Source: Streptomyces chumphonensis (GTDB taxonomy: Bacteria > Actinomycetota > Actinomycetes > Streptomycetales > Streptomycetaceae). Taken from it: a DNA stretch of 64,000 bases. This document shows, piece after piece, positions 31,836 through 39,946 of the stretch (the stretch's first letter is position 1; each line of letters opens with the position of its first letter). The notes under the pieces are model-generated. The model saw only the letters and a program-made list of their open reading frames with translations. It was not told the DNA's origin and did not search any database. Position numbers and translations under genes: made by a program. The stretch is taken from positions 1 through 64,000 of the forward strand of contig NZ_JACXYU010000021.1 in the NCBI RefSeq assembly GCF_014779715.1, read 5' to 3'.

Positions 31836-32557
31836 CCTTGTGTCCCCTCCCTGTCTGACCGGGCGTGACTGCCGGGTCGCCATCCGTAGAAGCGACCGTA
31901 CGGCGCAGCAGGGGCGCAGTGGGAGGCGATCCATGAAGTTGTCCCGCTGTGCGCCCGGGACCGCACCGCCGCACCGTGTCGCCCGCCGGGGCAACGCTGC
32001 GTCCTTCGGTACAGCGACGGGTCAAGCGCGGAGGCGAACATCCCCCCCATCGCGAGCGGACGCTGGCGGCGAAGAAGGCAGCGGCGCCGAGGTGAGGTGA
32101 GTCCGGGGACCGTCACGCTCCCGCTCTCATGCCCATAGTGCCGTCCCTACGTGGTTTCGGATCCAGCGTCTCGCGCTGCACTGTCCCACGCCGCCCGCGC
32201 CGGACTGACCGCACGTCAGCCGAACCACCGAGCAGCGGGGGGCGAACGCCCCCGCCGTGGAACTGCTGGCGAACCTCGTCGGCACGCGCGGCGAACGCCA
32301 ATCAACTTTCCGCAGTCGGTCCCACTGCACCGGGCCCCGCTCGACAACGGCCGCCCACGCGAGGCGCTCGACTGGGATACCCCAGCCGAGCGCCTCGCGT
32401 GATCTACTCACCACCTCAAACCAGGTGGTGTTGCGATGCCCCCTTGAACCCGAGGGCGCCGCCATGGCTGCCGGGGCCTCGGTTACCTGCGCTGGGCCAT
32501 GAATCGCAGGTTGAGGAAGCTGGCGCAGCTCACCTCGACGGTGTTTCCCGCGGTCAG
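31836..32557. other. Non-coding stretch with a 21-bp hairpin
   Basis: No frame here has coding character. The main structure is at 32356-32401: CACGCGAGGCGCTCGACTGGG and its near-perfect complement (one mismatch) flank a four-base loop, ATAC. A smaller repeat, CCACCTC-N6-AGGTGG, follows at about 32411. The promoter of the 596-residue gene should lie near 31850-31950 but is not evident. Confidence 0.5.
32356..32401. repeat. Long tight hairpin, 21-bp stem and 4-base loop
   Basis: The arms 32356-32376 and 32381-32401 pair at 20 of 21 positions. No gene ends within 150 bases on either side except the small leftward gene starting at 32764 and ending at 32558, for which it would be a distant terminator. 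It may instead be a cruciform or protein-binding site. Confidence 0.65.
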
Positions 32558-32764
32558 CTAGACATCCGACTCGAAAGAGTTGAGAAATTCCCTGACGGAG
32601 TCTTCCAGCGCTTTGTGGTCCATGACTGAACAGTCGGAAGTTGCACTGCTGAATCCGTAAGGCCCATTTACCCACTCAAAATCGTAGACGCCAGGCTCGT
32701 CCGGGCGCGCTCTTGCCACGAATTCTTGTCCGTTCACATTGAGATGAGTTGATCCCGTCTCCAT
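32558..32764 (-). CDS. Small hypothetical protein in a lower-GC island
   Basis: A 68-residue acidic protein (THLNVNGQEFVARARPDEPG, then YDFEWVNGPYGFSSATSDCS and DHKALEDSVREFLNSFESDV). Its codon use is less GC-biased than that of its neighbours, as is the DNA from about 32500 to 33640. Strand-strand-helix order suggests a small mixed fold, perhaps an immunity protein. It is divergent from the secreted-protein gene to the right. I do not recognise a family. Confidence 0.65.
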   Translation of the reverse strand: METGSTHLNVNGQEFVARARPDEPGVYDFEWVNGPYGFSSATSDCSVMDHKALEDSVREFLNSFESDV

Positions 32765-33152
32765 AGGGCTGTCACCTTCTTCTTACGGCATGCCGAATCG
32801 AGTCTCCATCATCGTAGTGCCCGTGAGCGAGGCGGATGACGGTTGCTGCAGCGAAGGAAACCAGTCACGTTGCGATAGCGTGGCGGTGTTATTCAGACAC
32901 CCGATTGTGACTGATTTGTGCAGGTTTAACGTTACTGCTGTGGGCCATGTGAGACATTTTCTCGCTGTCTTGATTCAGATCCGGTAGCGCAAATCGTGTG
33001 ACAGCGAACGCAGATGCATGCCAGTGTGCGGAATCGGCGCCTGGAGATAGATGAACTCTTCGGTCGCCTTGCAGTGCGCCGGGCCCCAAGGAGTAGAGGC
33101 CCGGCCTGCTGACTTGACCAGAGCTAGATTGCTCTCAAGGAGGGGGTACTCC

Positions 33153-33632
33153 ATGCATATACGTAATGGAGCCGTAGTGACTGGGTTAGCCATTCTGCTG
33201 GCTGCCGCGTCGGCGATACCGGCTCACGCAGATAAGCCTATCGGCCCCACAGAGACCTACCAGACGGAGTCGGACGCCAGCGCCGTCAACGTGTTCGTTA
33301 CCCGGGGGGATAACGTTCATTGGTCGAAGCACGCCCCCGGCGACATCAACGCACACGGCTGGTGGACGAAGACCAGCGGCCCGGCGACCTTGGCCAAGGT
33401 GACTGTCTGGCTGCAGGTCAAAGAGGGTTCTAGCTGGAGGACTTTGAACGTGAAGCCCAAAGATATCCGGCCGGGCGGAGGAAAGGGCCGCAGGACAGCC
33501 GCTCCGTATACGTGTAAGAACATGATCGAGAAGAACTACTTCCGGTCAGTCGTCGACGTGGACATCATCGGCTACGCCGACGGGGCCTCTAAGCTCACCA
33601 CTCCGACCCAGACGTGGTACTGCGGCGTCTAG
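33153..33632 (+). CDS. Secreted protein of unknown function
   Basis: A 159-residue protein with a Sec signal peptide: MHIRNGAVVTGLAILLAAAS and a likely cut after AHA (about residue 28). AAGGAGG stands eight bases before the ATG at 33153. The mature part is Trp-rich and strand-rich (VFVTRGDNVHWSKHAPGDIN, VTVWLQVKEGSSWRTLNVKP) with two cysteines (YTCKNM and WYCGV at the very end), which probably form a disulphide. It may be a small exported toxin, inhibitor or adhesive factor. GC content is lower than around it, a sign of separate acquisition. A perfect terminator follows. Confidence 0.75.
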   Translation: MHIRNGAVVTGLAILLAAASAIPAHADKPIGPTETYQTESDASAVNVFVTRGDNVHWSKHAPGDINAHGWWTKTSGPATLAKVTVWLQVKEGSSWRTLNVKPKDIRPGGGKGRRTAAPYTCKNMIEKNYFRSVVDVDIIGYADGASKLTTPTQTWYCGV

Positions 33633-33644
33633 CCTCAACCTTGC

Positions 33645-33678
33645 ACGGGGGTCCGTCAGCTTGCTGGCGGACCCCCGT
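33645..33678. terminator. Terminator of the secreted-protein gene
   Basis: ACGGGGGTCCG (33645-33655) pairs perfectly with CGGACCCCCGT (33668-33678), 12-base loop, 13 bases after the stop codon. Confidence 0.85.
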
Positions 33679-33979
33679 CGGGTCGTTCCGGGTGGTTGTT
33701 CTCTGCACGTGGGCAGGCAGCACCCCGCCCGCCGACGTCGCGATGGGCCCCAGAGCGTGGGATCGCCGAACCCGGTCGTCATCGCCAGCGCATGCCACCG
33801 GCATCCAGCGGCCACCCCCGCGTATCAGCGCCCGGTAGGGCGATCAGGTCGAAGGCCGCGTAGGGGACCGGGCACGTGATCGCGCGCGGGTGAGAGCGGG
33901 ACGCTATGCCTCTGTTGGGCGCCGCTCCCCGCAAGCCTCGGTGAAGGTCTCCATACCCATGACCGGTAGCCGCCTTCCG
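33679..33979. other. Gap without a visible gene
   Basis: About 300 bases between the terminator and the end of the leftward DUF4231-like gene. GC content returns to the high level of the backbone. Long open frames on the plus strand here are the antisense of the DUF4231-like gene. I see no feature. Confidence 0.4.
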
Positions 33980-34882
33980 TCAGGCCGCTGGCGGTTGGCC
34001 AGTGGGCGCGGCATGGTCGGCGGGCTGGTCCAGTTGCTGCTGGCGGCGGCGCTGTTCGTTGCGGTGCTCTTCGACCCGCTGGGTGAACAGCTTCAGTGCC
34101 TGTTGCTCCTGATCGGCGTCGAAGTCGCTGTAAGGGCCGACGCCAAGGGTGAAGGCGTTGGTCTCCTCCTCGATGGCGTCGGCGGTCTGGAGCAGGAAGT
34201 AGCTGCGCTCGCGGTACTTGTAGTAGCCGGTGAAGGCTGCTGCCAGCGTGACGGTGAAGCCGATGGCGACGATCGTGATGTTTTGCCAGGTGAACTGGTT
34301 GCGGGTGTCCAGGGCGGCGACGGTGGTGGTGGAGGCAGCCCCGGTCATGATGAGGTTCTGCAGCGTGTTGTGGATGAACCGGTACTTGCGGCTGTCCGTC
34401 CGGTGCTGCTCGATCACCCCGGCCACGTCCTCGCGGTAGAGGCTGCGCCGTTCTTTCAGCGTCGGGTGGGTGAGCGCGCTGAGGAACCGGAGGGCCTCGC
34501 GGTTGGTCGCGAGCTTGTCCTCCAGCTGGGCCAGGCTCAGCTGTCCTCGGGCAGGCGCGGCGATCCAGGCGGCCGCGCCGAAGACCAGCGCCAGCATTCC
34601 GCAGGTGATGTCCACCCGGAGGAACTGGGAGGGAGAGCTCCAGGTCAGCGCTGTCCAGATCAGGCCCGTCAGGATCGCACCGCCGGCCACGGCCAGGGCG
34701 ACGCCTACCGTGCGGATTCTCCTCCTTCGCCGCGCCAGGTACCGCTCCGTCTGCCTCACGTCGTGCCGAAGTTCGCGCAGCGAGGCGTGTTCGTCGGCTT
34801 CGGCCTGCCGTTGTTCGGCACTCAGATGGTCGTCCGCGTCGCTGATGCGGTGGGGCGCATCGTCGTCAAGGCTGCGGGCCAC
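33980..34882 (-). CDS. DUF4231 membrane protein (SLATT-like)
   Basis: A 300-residue membrane protein. Hydrophobic segments lie at about 58-80 (VGVALAVAGGAILTGLIWTA), 88-107 (ITCGMLALVFGAAAWIAAP), 165-180 and 198-217 (ITIVAIGFTVTLAAAFTGYY), followed by KYRERSYFLLQTADAIEEET and ALKLFTQRVEEHRNEQ. That last stretch is the signature I associate with DUF4231, one of the SLATT (SMODS/SLOG-associating two-TM effector) families, whose members are predicted pore-forming effectors of nucleotide-signalling defence systems. No CD-NTase or SLOG partner is next to it, so if defensive it acts with the small protein upstream or alone. Confidence 0.7.
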   Translation of the reverse strand: MARSLDDDAPHRISDADDHLSAEQRQAEADEHASLRELRHDVRQTERYLARRRRRIRTVGVALAVAGGAILTGLIWTALTWSSPSQFLRVDITCGMLALVFGAAAWIAAPARGQLSLAQLEDKLATNREALRFLSALTHPTLKERRSLYREDVAGVIEQHRTDSRKYRFIHNTLQNLIMTGAASTTTVAALDTRNQFTWQNITIVAIGFTVTLAAAFTGYYKYRERSYFLLQTADAIEEETNAFTLGVGPYSDFDADQEQQALKLFTQRVEEHRNEQRRRQQQLDQPADHAAPTGQPPAA

Positions 34883-34909
34883 GGCTTGGTTCCTCTCGTC
34901 TGCTCAGGC

Positions 34910-35251
34910 TCAGTGGGCGAACGCTTCGGTCAAACTGATGCGGTAGCCGTCCTCTTCCATCAGCACGACGGTGACGCCGAACGGGTCGGGGCGATCCAGC
35001 TCGATGGGGGTGAAGGAGAAGTTCACCGCAGCCTGGAACGGCGGCACCAGTTCGCCGCCGGGCTGCGGCGCGGGGGCCGGCTTCCAGCCGGGGGCGACCG
35101 AACCCCAGCCTTCGTCCGCGCCGGCCACCGCGGCGATGTTCGCGGGTTCGGCGATTCCGGCGAGCGCGTCCTCGCCGACCTTGAGTGGGCGGACCCAGAC
35201 CAGCCCGACCAGCTCGCTGCGCGCCAGCGGCATCATCAACGGGCGCGGCAC
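34910..35251 (-). CDS. Hypothetical protein upstream of the DUF4231-like gene
   Basis: About 113 residues (or 108 from the ATG pair at 35236). It ends 27 bases before the DUF4231-like start, so the two are probably one transcript. It carries SELVGLVWVRPLKVGEDALA and, near the end, PDPFGVTVVLMEEDGYRISL, a mixed strand/helix fold without membrane segments. It might be a regulator or sensor for the membrane protein. Family unknown. Confidence 0.5.
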   Translation of the reverse strand: MPRPLMMPLARSELVGLVWVRPLKVGEDALAGIAEPANIAAVAGADEGWGSVAPGWKPAPAPQPGGELVPPFQAAVNFSFTPIELDRPDPFGVTVVLMEEDGYRISLTEAFAH

Positions 35252-35570
35252 GCCCCCTCACCCAGCGAGGCGGTGCACGTCTCCTGCGCGACGCCAACCA
35301 GACCGTTCCACATCCGCTTGTCCACGGAAGCCCCCACATCTCGACTGTTCGTGATCACAGGCGACCCTGCCACGTGGAGTGATGCGGCGTCAGGCCGATG
35401 ATCGGACAGCCCCTTCAAGCGGCGAATGCTGGGCTGACGGAAGGGGGCGCCGCCAGACAGCGCCATGTGGCGTGAATCACAACACATGTCGGGAGAATGA
35501 GTGCCGGATCAGCTCTCTCCCGCCGCAGGTAGGTGAACAGACTTAACCCAAGCAACAAAGGAGGCCCGAG

Positions 35571-37103
35571 ATGCCTGCGGCTTCAACGCCGGACTCGGCA
35601 CCCGAGGATGCCGCTCAGCGGATCGCTGCAGCACCGTCCGAGGCACCAGGAGCGCCGCTCGTTCCCTCAGCGGAAGGATGCGGCTCGCCCGAGAACTCCG
35701 ACGCGCGACAAACTGGGCGACGCCGGACCCGCAGCGCCGATGGACCGGGCCGGGCCAGCCTGGCCATGGATGGGTCCAATCTGGAACATGGCGCCGTCTC
35801 ACTGCTTGACGACGCCGACCTGCACGCGGGCGGCCTGGCTGACGTCGTGGACACGGCGGCCTTCTGGTCTGGCGTCAGCGACTCCTTCCAACCGCTGGTC
35901 GGTCTCAGCACGATGCTCAGCGAGTTCACCGCGCAGGCGAACTTCGGCCTCGCCCCAGCTCTCGCCGGCATCGGGCTGGCAGCTCCTCGGCTACCCAACA
36001 TCGAAGAGATCGTCGGCCAGTCGCTGCCGGACGGGCTGGGGGCGCGCAATGCCGCACTGTCGGCGCTGGCCGACGTACAGCCCCAGATGCTCTCGCTGTC
36101 AGAGACCGTGAACTCCGTACTGCCCTCCGTCACGAACACGCTGGGACGGCTGGACGGACTCCACTCGGCCAGGTCGGTTCTTTCCGTATACGAGCCGCAG
36201 GTCAGTCGCCTGGCGAGCGTGGTGGGAGCAGCCGGTCAGACATCACTGGCCGACGCCTTCCAGCCGCTGATCGGTCTCGGTGAATACGTTCGTCAGTCCC
36301 ACTTCGGCCTGGCGCCGCTACTCGAAGGCATCCCGGCTCTGCTTGACCCGCTGCCCAGTCTGGCGAAGATGACAGAGACGCTTCCACCATGCTTCGCCAT
36401 TGGGGCGGAAGTGCCGCGGATGATGCAGGAGATTCTGCGCACCCTGCCGTCGATGGCGGACTTCATCGGTGGCCATATGGCCGATCTCTTCACCGGAGTC
36501 CAGACTGTCGCCGACTGGGCGACGCGGCTGAGGCCGTCCGTTCTTGCCGAGGCTCGCTACGCCTTCGCCGCGTATAGCAAGGGCGACACGGAGCCGATGA
36601 AGGACTTCCTGCGCCGCTGTCTGCGTCTGTGGCCGGTGCTTGAGGACCACTGTCAGGCCCTGGCTGTGGCGATGTTCGAGGGCACGTGGGAGCAGGAGGC
36701 CGATCTCACCGATGATCAGTCGGTGCGCAAGGTCCTGGTCCGGTACGCCCGCCAGGGCTGCGACTTCGAACGCGATCACCAGATCCGCGGTGCCTCGATC
36801 GGTTACATCCCGGAGGGCTGGGAGCAGCCGGACACCAGGCCCGGGCCGGAGGATCTGGTGATCCCCCGCCTCGTTCCCTGGGCCCAGCGGTTCGAGACGG
36901 CTCCGGTGCGCTACGTGGCAGGCCGGCTCAACGAGCAGGAACAGGCCTTGGCCCGTGTCTGGTCGGAGAACCCTCCCATGACGTGGCTCAAAGCATCGAA
37001 TCTGGTTGAGCAGGATGAGGCGCAACGAGAGCGGGCCCGACGCAAACTGCGCCGGCTCGGCAAGGAGTGGCGCAGGCGCGAGAACCTCCAGGAGCTGTCG
37101 TGA
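35571..37103 (+). CDS. 510-residue protein with duplicated segment
   Basis: Starts at the ATG at 35571 with AAAGGAGG ideally placed. The first 75 residues are disordered. Two related segments follow: one with SDSFQPLVGLSTMLSEFTAQ and ANFGLAPALAGI (about 100-140), the other with ADAFQPLIGLGEYVRQSHFG and LAPLLEGIPALL (about 225-260), so an internal duplication of about 125 residues. The C-terminal 200 residues are soluble, with WPVLEDHCQALAVAMFEGTW and a basic helical end (QRERARRKLRRLGKEWRRRE) that looks like a winged helix. Its stop overlaps the start of a small membrane protein. A membrane-active or phage-related role is possible but nothing proves it. Confidence 0.7.
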   Translation: MPAASTPDSAPEDAAQRIAAAPSEAPGAPLVPSAEGCGSPENSDARQTGRRRTRSADGPGRASLAMDGSNLEHGAVSLLDDADLHAGGLADVVDTAAFWSGVSDSFQPLVGLSTMLSEFTAQANFGLAPALAGIGLAAPRLPNIEEIVGQSLPDGLGARNAALSALADVQPQMLSLSETVNSVLPSVTNTLGRLDGLHSARSVLSVYEPQVSRLASVVGAAGQTSLADAFQPLIGLGEYVRQSHFGLAPLLEGIPALLDPLPSLAKMTETLPPCFAIGAEVPRMMQEILRTLPSMADFIGGHMADLFTGVQTVADWATRLRPSVLAEARYAFAAYSKGDTEPMKDFLRRCLRLWPVLEDHCQALAVAMFEGTWEQEADLTDDQSVRKVLVRYARQGCDFERDHQIRGASIGYIPEGWEQPDTRPGPEDLVIPRLVPWAQRFETAPVRYVAGRLNEQEQALARVWSENPPMTWLKASNLVEQDEAQRERARRKLRRLGKEWRRRENLQELS

Positions 37104-37297
37104 GTGCGCCGTCCGACCGATCGCAGGAGCCGCTGATGACGGTGCGGGCCGCGGTCATCCTGATGCTGGGCACGCAGGTCGCCGTGGCCGCTGGTGTGCT
37201 GACCGTGCTGGCAGGGAACGCTTGGGCTGTCGGGGTACTGGCTGCCGGGGGCGCCTTCGCGAGCGCTGTCGCCTTCGCACGGTCCGTGATCGGCTGA
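37100..37297 (+). CDS. Small two-helix membrane protein
   Basis: A 65-residue protein from the GTG that overlaps the upstream stop (GTGA). After a short polar start it has two hydrophobic helices, TVRAAVILMLGTQVAVAAGV and GVLAAGGAFASAVAFA. It is clearly related to the protein at 57234-57437 (TLRTAVILALGCTIAASTAV): same length, same P-L-M-T-x-R-x-A-V-I-L start. Both are coupled to a soluble partner, upstream here and downstream there. Confidence 0.65.
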   Translation: MSAPSDRSQEPLMTVRAAVILMLGTQVAVAAGVLTVLAGNAWAVGVLAAGGAFASAVAFARSVIG

Positions 37298-37600
37298 ACC
37301 GGCCCTGGTCGAACAGGACGCACCGGGCCAGCGGCCTCGGGTTCGCCTACTGCCGCGACCGCGGATGGCGCGCGGACGGCCTGGAGGTGGAGCTGCCCGA
37401 CGTCGGCTACTGCGAACTGGACCTCCTGTGACCCGTTCCTGCGGGTTCCGGACGCGAAATACCTTGACAGGAACCGGAGTTGGCCTGGGGCAATCTACGG
37501 TGGCGTGAAGCGTTCTTCCGCCCCGGGCCGCAGGTGCAGCACCCGGCCGGGGCGGGGAGAGAAGACACGTCACCTTCTGATCGCGACCGGGGCGGGGCTT
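37298..37600. other. Gap with a truncated gene tail and a weak terminator
   Basis: A frame ending at the TGA at 37431 reads GLGFAYCRDRGWRADGLEVE and then LPDVGYCELDLL, which looks like the C-terminus of a lost gene (two Cys, well-formed strands). ACCCG/CGGGT just after it (37432-37447) forms a short hairpin. A TTGACA lies near 37474 but no -10 is well spaced; the 37601 gene must be started from here. Confidence 0.4.
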
Positions 37601-38140
37601 ATGGGCAGCGTGGAGCAGATCCGCAGCGAGTACGGCGAGCTGCAACAGCAGATCGCCGGCTACTGCGAGGAGATCGAGGATCTGGAGCAAGGAGAGCTGG
37701 AGTTCAACCGCGTGTACGACCAGCTGGTGCGCTCCACCCGGCAGCTGGTCGCCGCACACAGCGGGCTGCCGGCCAAGCTCGCCGAGCCCGGCCGGCACCT
37801 CAGCGAGCGGATCGTGCGCTGGTCCTGGCGCAGCCAGGCCGCCCTCGGCGCCGCCCTGGCCGTGGTGACCGCCGTCCCGGCCGCCTGGTCGCCGTCGGCG
37901 TGGTGGCTACTGCTGATCATCCCGCACACTGCGGCCGCGCTGGCCGGCAGCCGGATACGCGTACCGGCCGACGGCCACAGGGAGCTGCGCGCGGCGGCGA
38001 TCGCCCTGCACCCGGTGTGCGCGCTGGTCGTCGCGATCGTCACCGGCCTAGTCTCCGCGTGGTGGATCCTCGCGGCCGCCGTCGGCTGGCTGGTCGTCGG
38101 CGGGCTCACGATGGACGACAAGGCAGGCAACAAGCGATGA
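37601..38140 (+). CDS. Coiled-coil membrane protein
   Basis: A 179-residue protein, best started at the ATG at 37601. The first 75 residues are a coiled coil (VEQIRSEYGELQQQIAGYCE, then LEQGELEFNRVYDQLVRST). Three or four hydrophobic helices follow (AALGAALAVVTAVPAAWSPS, WWLLLIIPHTAAALAG, VCALVVAIVTGLVSAWWILA). Its stop overlaps the ATG of the next gene, itself a coiled-coil protein, suggesting a membrane-anchored complex. Such pairs recur on Streptomyces plasmids without known role. Confidence 0.65.
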   Translation: MGSVEQIRSEYGELQQQIAGYCEEIEDLEQGELEFNRVYDQLVRSTRQLVAAHSGLPAKLAEPGRHLSERIVRWSWRSQAALGAALAVVTAVPAAWSPSAWWLLLIIPHTAAALAGSRIRVPADGHRELRAAAIALHPVCALVVAIVTGLVSAWWILAAAVGWLVVGGLTMDDKAGNKR

Positions 38141-39117
38141 CCTACCCGGCCGCCGACCCGAACGCCCTGCGGGGCCTGGAGAGCCGCGTGAACGCCGCGG
38201 TGTCCAGCGTGCGCTCCCAGCTCGAGGACCTCGCCCGCGACGTCGAGGACCTGCAAACGAAGGTCGGCGACACCGACGACCTCGACTACACCCTGCGGAG
38301 CCTGAAGGACAGCATCGAGGACCTGGAGGCCACGGCCGAACGCCTCGAGAGCGAACTCGACGACCACACCAGCGACACCGAGCGCGCTCTGAAGAAGCTG
38401 ACCGCCCGCGTCCGGCTGCTGGAGAACCTCGCCCAGCCCGCCGAGGGCGCGCCCACCGCCGACCTGGACACCATCGACGCGGCCTGGAAGGAGCTGGCCG
38501 CCGCCGCCCAGCGCGGCGCCGAAGCCGCCGCCGGCCTTCTCACCGACGCCGCCCGCCAGGTCCACCAGGGCGCCATCAACCGCCACCGCGAGACCGAGCA
38601 GCGGCGCCGCGACGCCCAGCAGCGCGCCATCGCCGCCGCCAAGACCCTGGCCACCGCCACCCACACGGAGCGGGCACACAAGAAGGCCGCCAGCGACTTC
38701 ACCACCGCGCTCACTGCCGAGGACAGTGCCCGTGCCAACCTCGGCGCCTTGGCGGCCGAGGCGAACACCGCCCGCCTCGCCCTGCAGGCCGACGACCGCC
38801 GACGCCGCGAGGCCGCGCCGGCCATCGCCGACGGCAAGAAAGCCAGCCGCAAGCTCGCCCTGACCCTGCGCACCCGCCTGGCCCGCGTACTGGCCGACCG
38901 CGCGGTGCTGCCCGTCTGGTTCGTGACCGTGCTCGGCCCGGCCCCGCCCGCCGACGCCACCCAGGAGTGGCTCGACCTCGCCGTCGACGTCCTCGTCTAC
39001 CGGATCACCCACCAGATCACCGACCCCGTCGTCGCCCTGGGTAGAGCGCACCACGACGCCGCCGGCGCCGCGCAGCACCGCGACCTCACCCAAGCCCTCA
39101 GGGCCTGGAACAGCTGA
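38137..39117 (+). CDS. Coiled-coil protein partner
   Basis: A 326-residue protein translated by ATGA overlap with the membrane protein upstream. Residues 10-115 are a regular coiled coil (LEDLARDVEDLQTKVGDTDD, LKDSIEDLEATAERLESELD); a second Ala-rich coil runs from about 140 to 255 (RRRDAQQRAIAAAKTLATAT); the C-terminal 60 residues are globular (LPVWFVTVLGPAPPADATQE, VDVLVYRITHQITDPVVALG). Sequence and place suggest a structural role in plasmid partition or spread. No ATPase motif is present. Confidence 0.7.
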   Translation: MTYPAADPNALRGLESRVNAAVSSVRSQLEDLARDVEDLQTKVGDTDDLDYTLRSLKDSIEDLEATAERLESELDDHTSDTERALKKLTARVRLLENLAQPAEGAPTADLDTIDAAWKELAAAAQRGAEAAAGLLTDAARQVHQGAINRHRETEQRRRDAQQRAIAAAKTLATATHTERAHKKAASDFTTALTAEDSARANLGALAAEANTARLALQADDRRRREAAPAIADGKKASRKLALTLRTRLARVLADRAVLPVWFVTVLGPAPPADATQEWLDLAVDVLVYRITHQITDPVVALGRAHHDAAGAAQHRDLTQALRAWNS

Positions 39118-39131
39118 CGGCGCGACGGCGG

Positions 39132-39554
39132 TCAGGCGAACGGCACGCTCTGGTTCCCAAGCAGTTCCGTGCCGTCAGCGAGGGTGATGTAGGGGCACAA
39201 CTCCTGGTACGGGATGCCGGCGGTGCGGTGCAGACGCCGCAGCTCGTCTGCCGGGACGACGAAGCGAGCGGGCGGGCCGCCAGGAGCGAGCTGATGGAGG
39301 AGAGACGTGGACCAGTTCACCGGCCTGGTCAGGACCATCCGCCGGTCACCGGGAAGCCTCACTCCCCATCCGGTGATCGTGGCGGGCCGTCCCCCGGTGT
39401 TCGCGGCCTCCACCTCGACGAAGTGGTCCCCCAGCGTCCGGCTTCCGTCCGGCAGATCGTAAGCGGGGACCATGTTAGTCACCTTGACCGTGACCTTGGG
39501 GCCCTGATCCGCGGCCTTCGTGCTGCGGCGCCCGTAGTGGATGCCTACCCACAC
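39132..39554 (-). CDS. Hypothetical protein with N-terminal membrane helix, start unclear
   Basis: About 140 residues from the GTG at 39554. The frame stays open upstream and reads LGLVGTFAGVWVGIHYGRRS, a membrane helix, so the native start probably lay further right and has been lost or overlaps the divergent gene. The soluble part is strand-rich (VTVKVTNMVPAYDLPDGSRT, VEVEAANTGGRPATITGWGV), an immunoglobulin-like or beta-sandwich look. Similar extracytoplasmic or membrane-tethered proteins are common but unnamed in Streptomyces. Confidence 0.55.
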   Translation of the reverse strand: MWVGIHYGRRSTKAADQGPKVTVKVTNMVPAYDLPDGSRTLGDHFVEVEAANTGGRPATITGWGVRLPGDRRMVLTRPVNWSTSLLHQLAPGGPPARFVVPADELRRLHRTAGIPYQELCPYITLADGTELLGNQSVPFA

Positions 39555-39580
39555 GCCCGCGAACGTCCCGACCAGGCCAA

Positions 39581-39889
39581 GTGCTCCACGCCTTCTCCGC
39601 GCTGGTTGCCGCCGTCGCCCGGCACCGCGTGCCCCGCCCCCCCCGCATCGGCACCCTCACCGGCGCGGCCTGGCGGGCGGCGGCCCTGATGGTCACCCTG
39701 GTCCGGCTGCGCCCGCTGCCGGCCCGCAACGCCCTGTTCGGCGCGGCCGTCGCGGTGGCCTACATGGATGCCTCCGGCCAGGGCATCGACCCTCCCTACG
39801 GTGCGCTCATCGACCTCGCCCGCGACATCGATGCCGCACGGGCCGACGTCTACGACACCGGCGACCGCCTGCGATCCTGGCGGATCTGA
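39581..39889 (+). CDS. Hypothetical protein, possibly a truncated gene end
   Basis: About 102 residues from the GTG at 39581: HAFSALVAAVARHRVPRPPR, then NALFGAAVAVAYMDASGQGI and LIDLARDIDAARADVYDTGD. There is no ribosome site before it, and its 5' end overlaps the expected membrane segment of the divergent gene at 39132. It may be the 3' part of a gene cut at this point. A 23-bp perfect hairpin follows its stop. Confidence 0.45.
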   Translation: MLHAFSALVAAVARHRVPRPPRIGTLTGAAWRAAALMVTLVRLRPLPARNALFGAAVAVAYMDASGQGIDPPYGALIDLARDIDAARADVYDTGDRLRSWRI

Positions 39890-39890
39890 C

Positions 39891-39946
39891 CCCGCTGCTC
39901 ATCGCGGGGAGGGTGCAGATGCCCCCTCCCCGCGATGAGCAGCGGG
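39891..39946. terminator. Bidirectional terminator, 23-bp perfect stem
   Basis: The arms 39891-39913 (beginning CCCGCTGCTCATCGCGG) and 39924-39946 are exactly complementary around a ten-base loop. It lies between two convergent genes and starts two bases after one stop and ends one base before the other. Confidence 0.9.

Noticed and set aside
32127-32675. A 182-codon leftward frame near the long hairpin
   Set aside because: Crosses the 21-bp hairpin and most of the small leftward gene in another frame; no coding bias or motif.
33890-35401. A 503-codon rightward open frame
   Set aside because: Antisense of the DUF4231-like gene and its partner; Gly/Val/Glu bias typical of the shadow frame.
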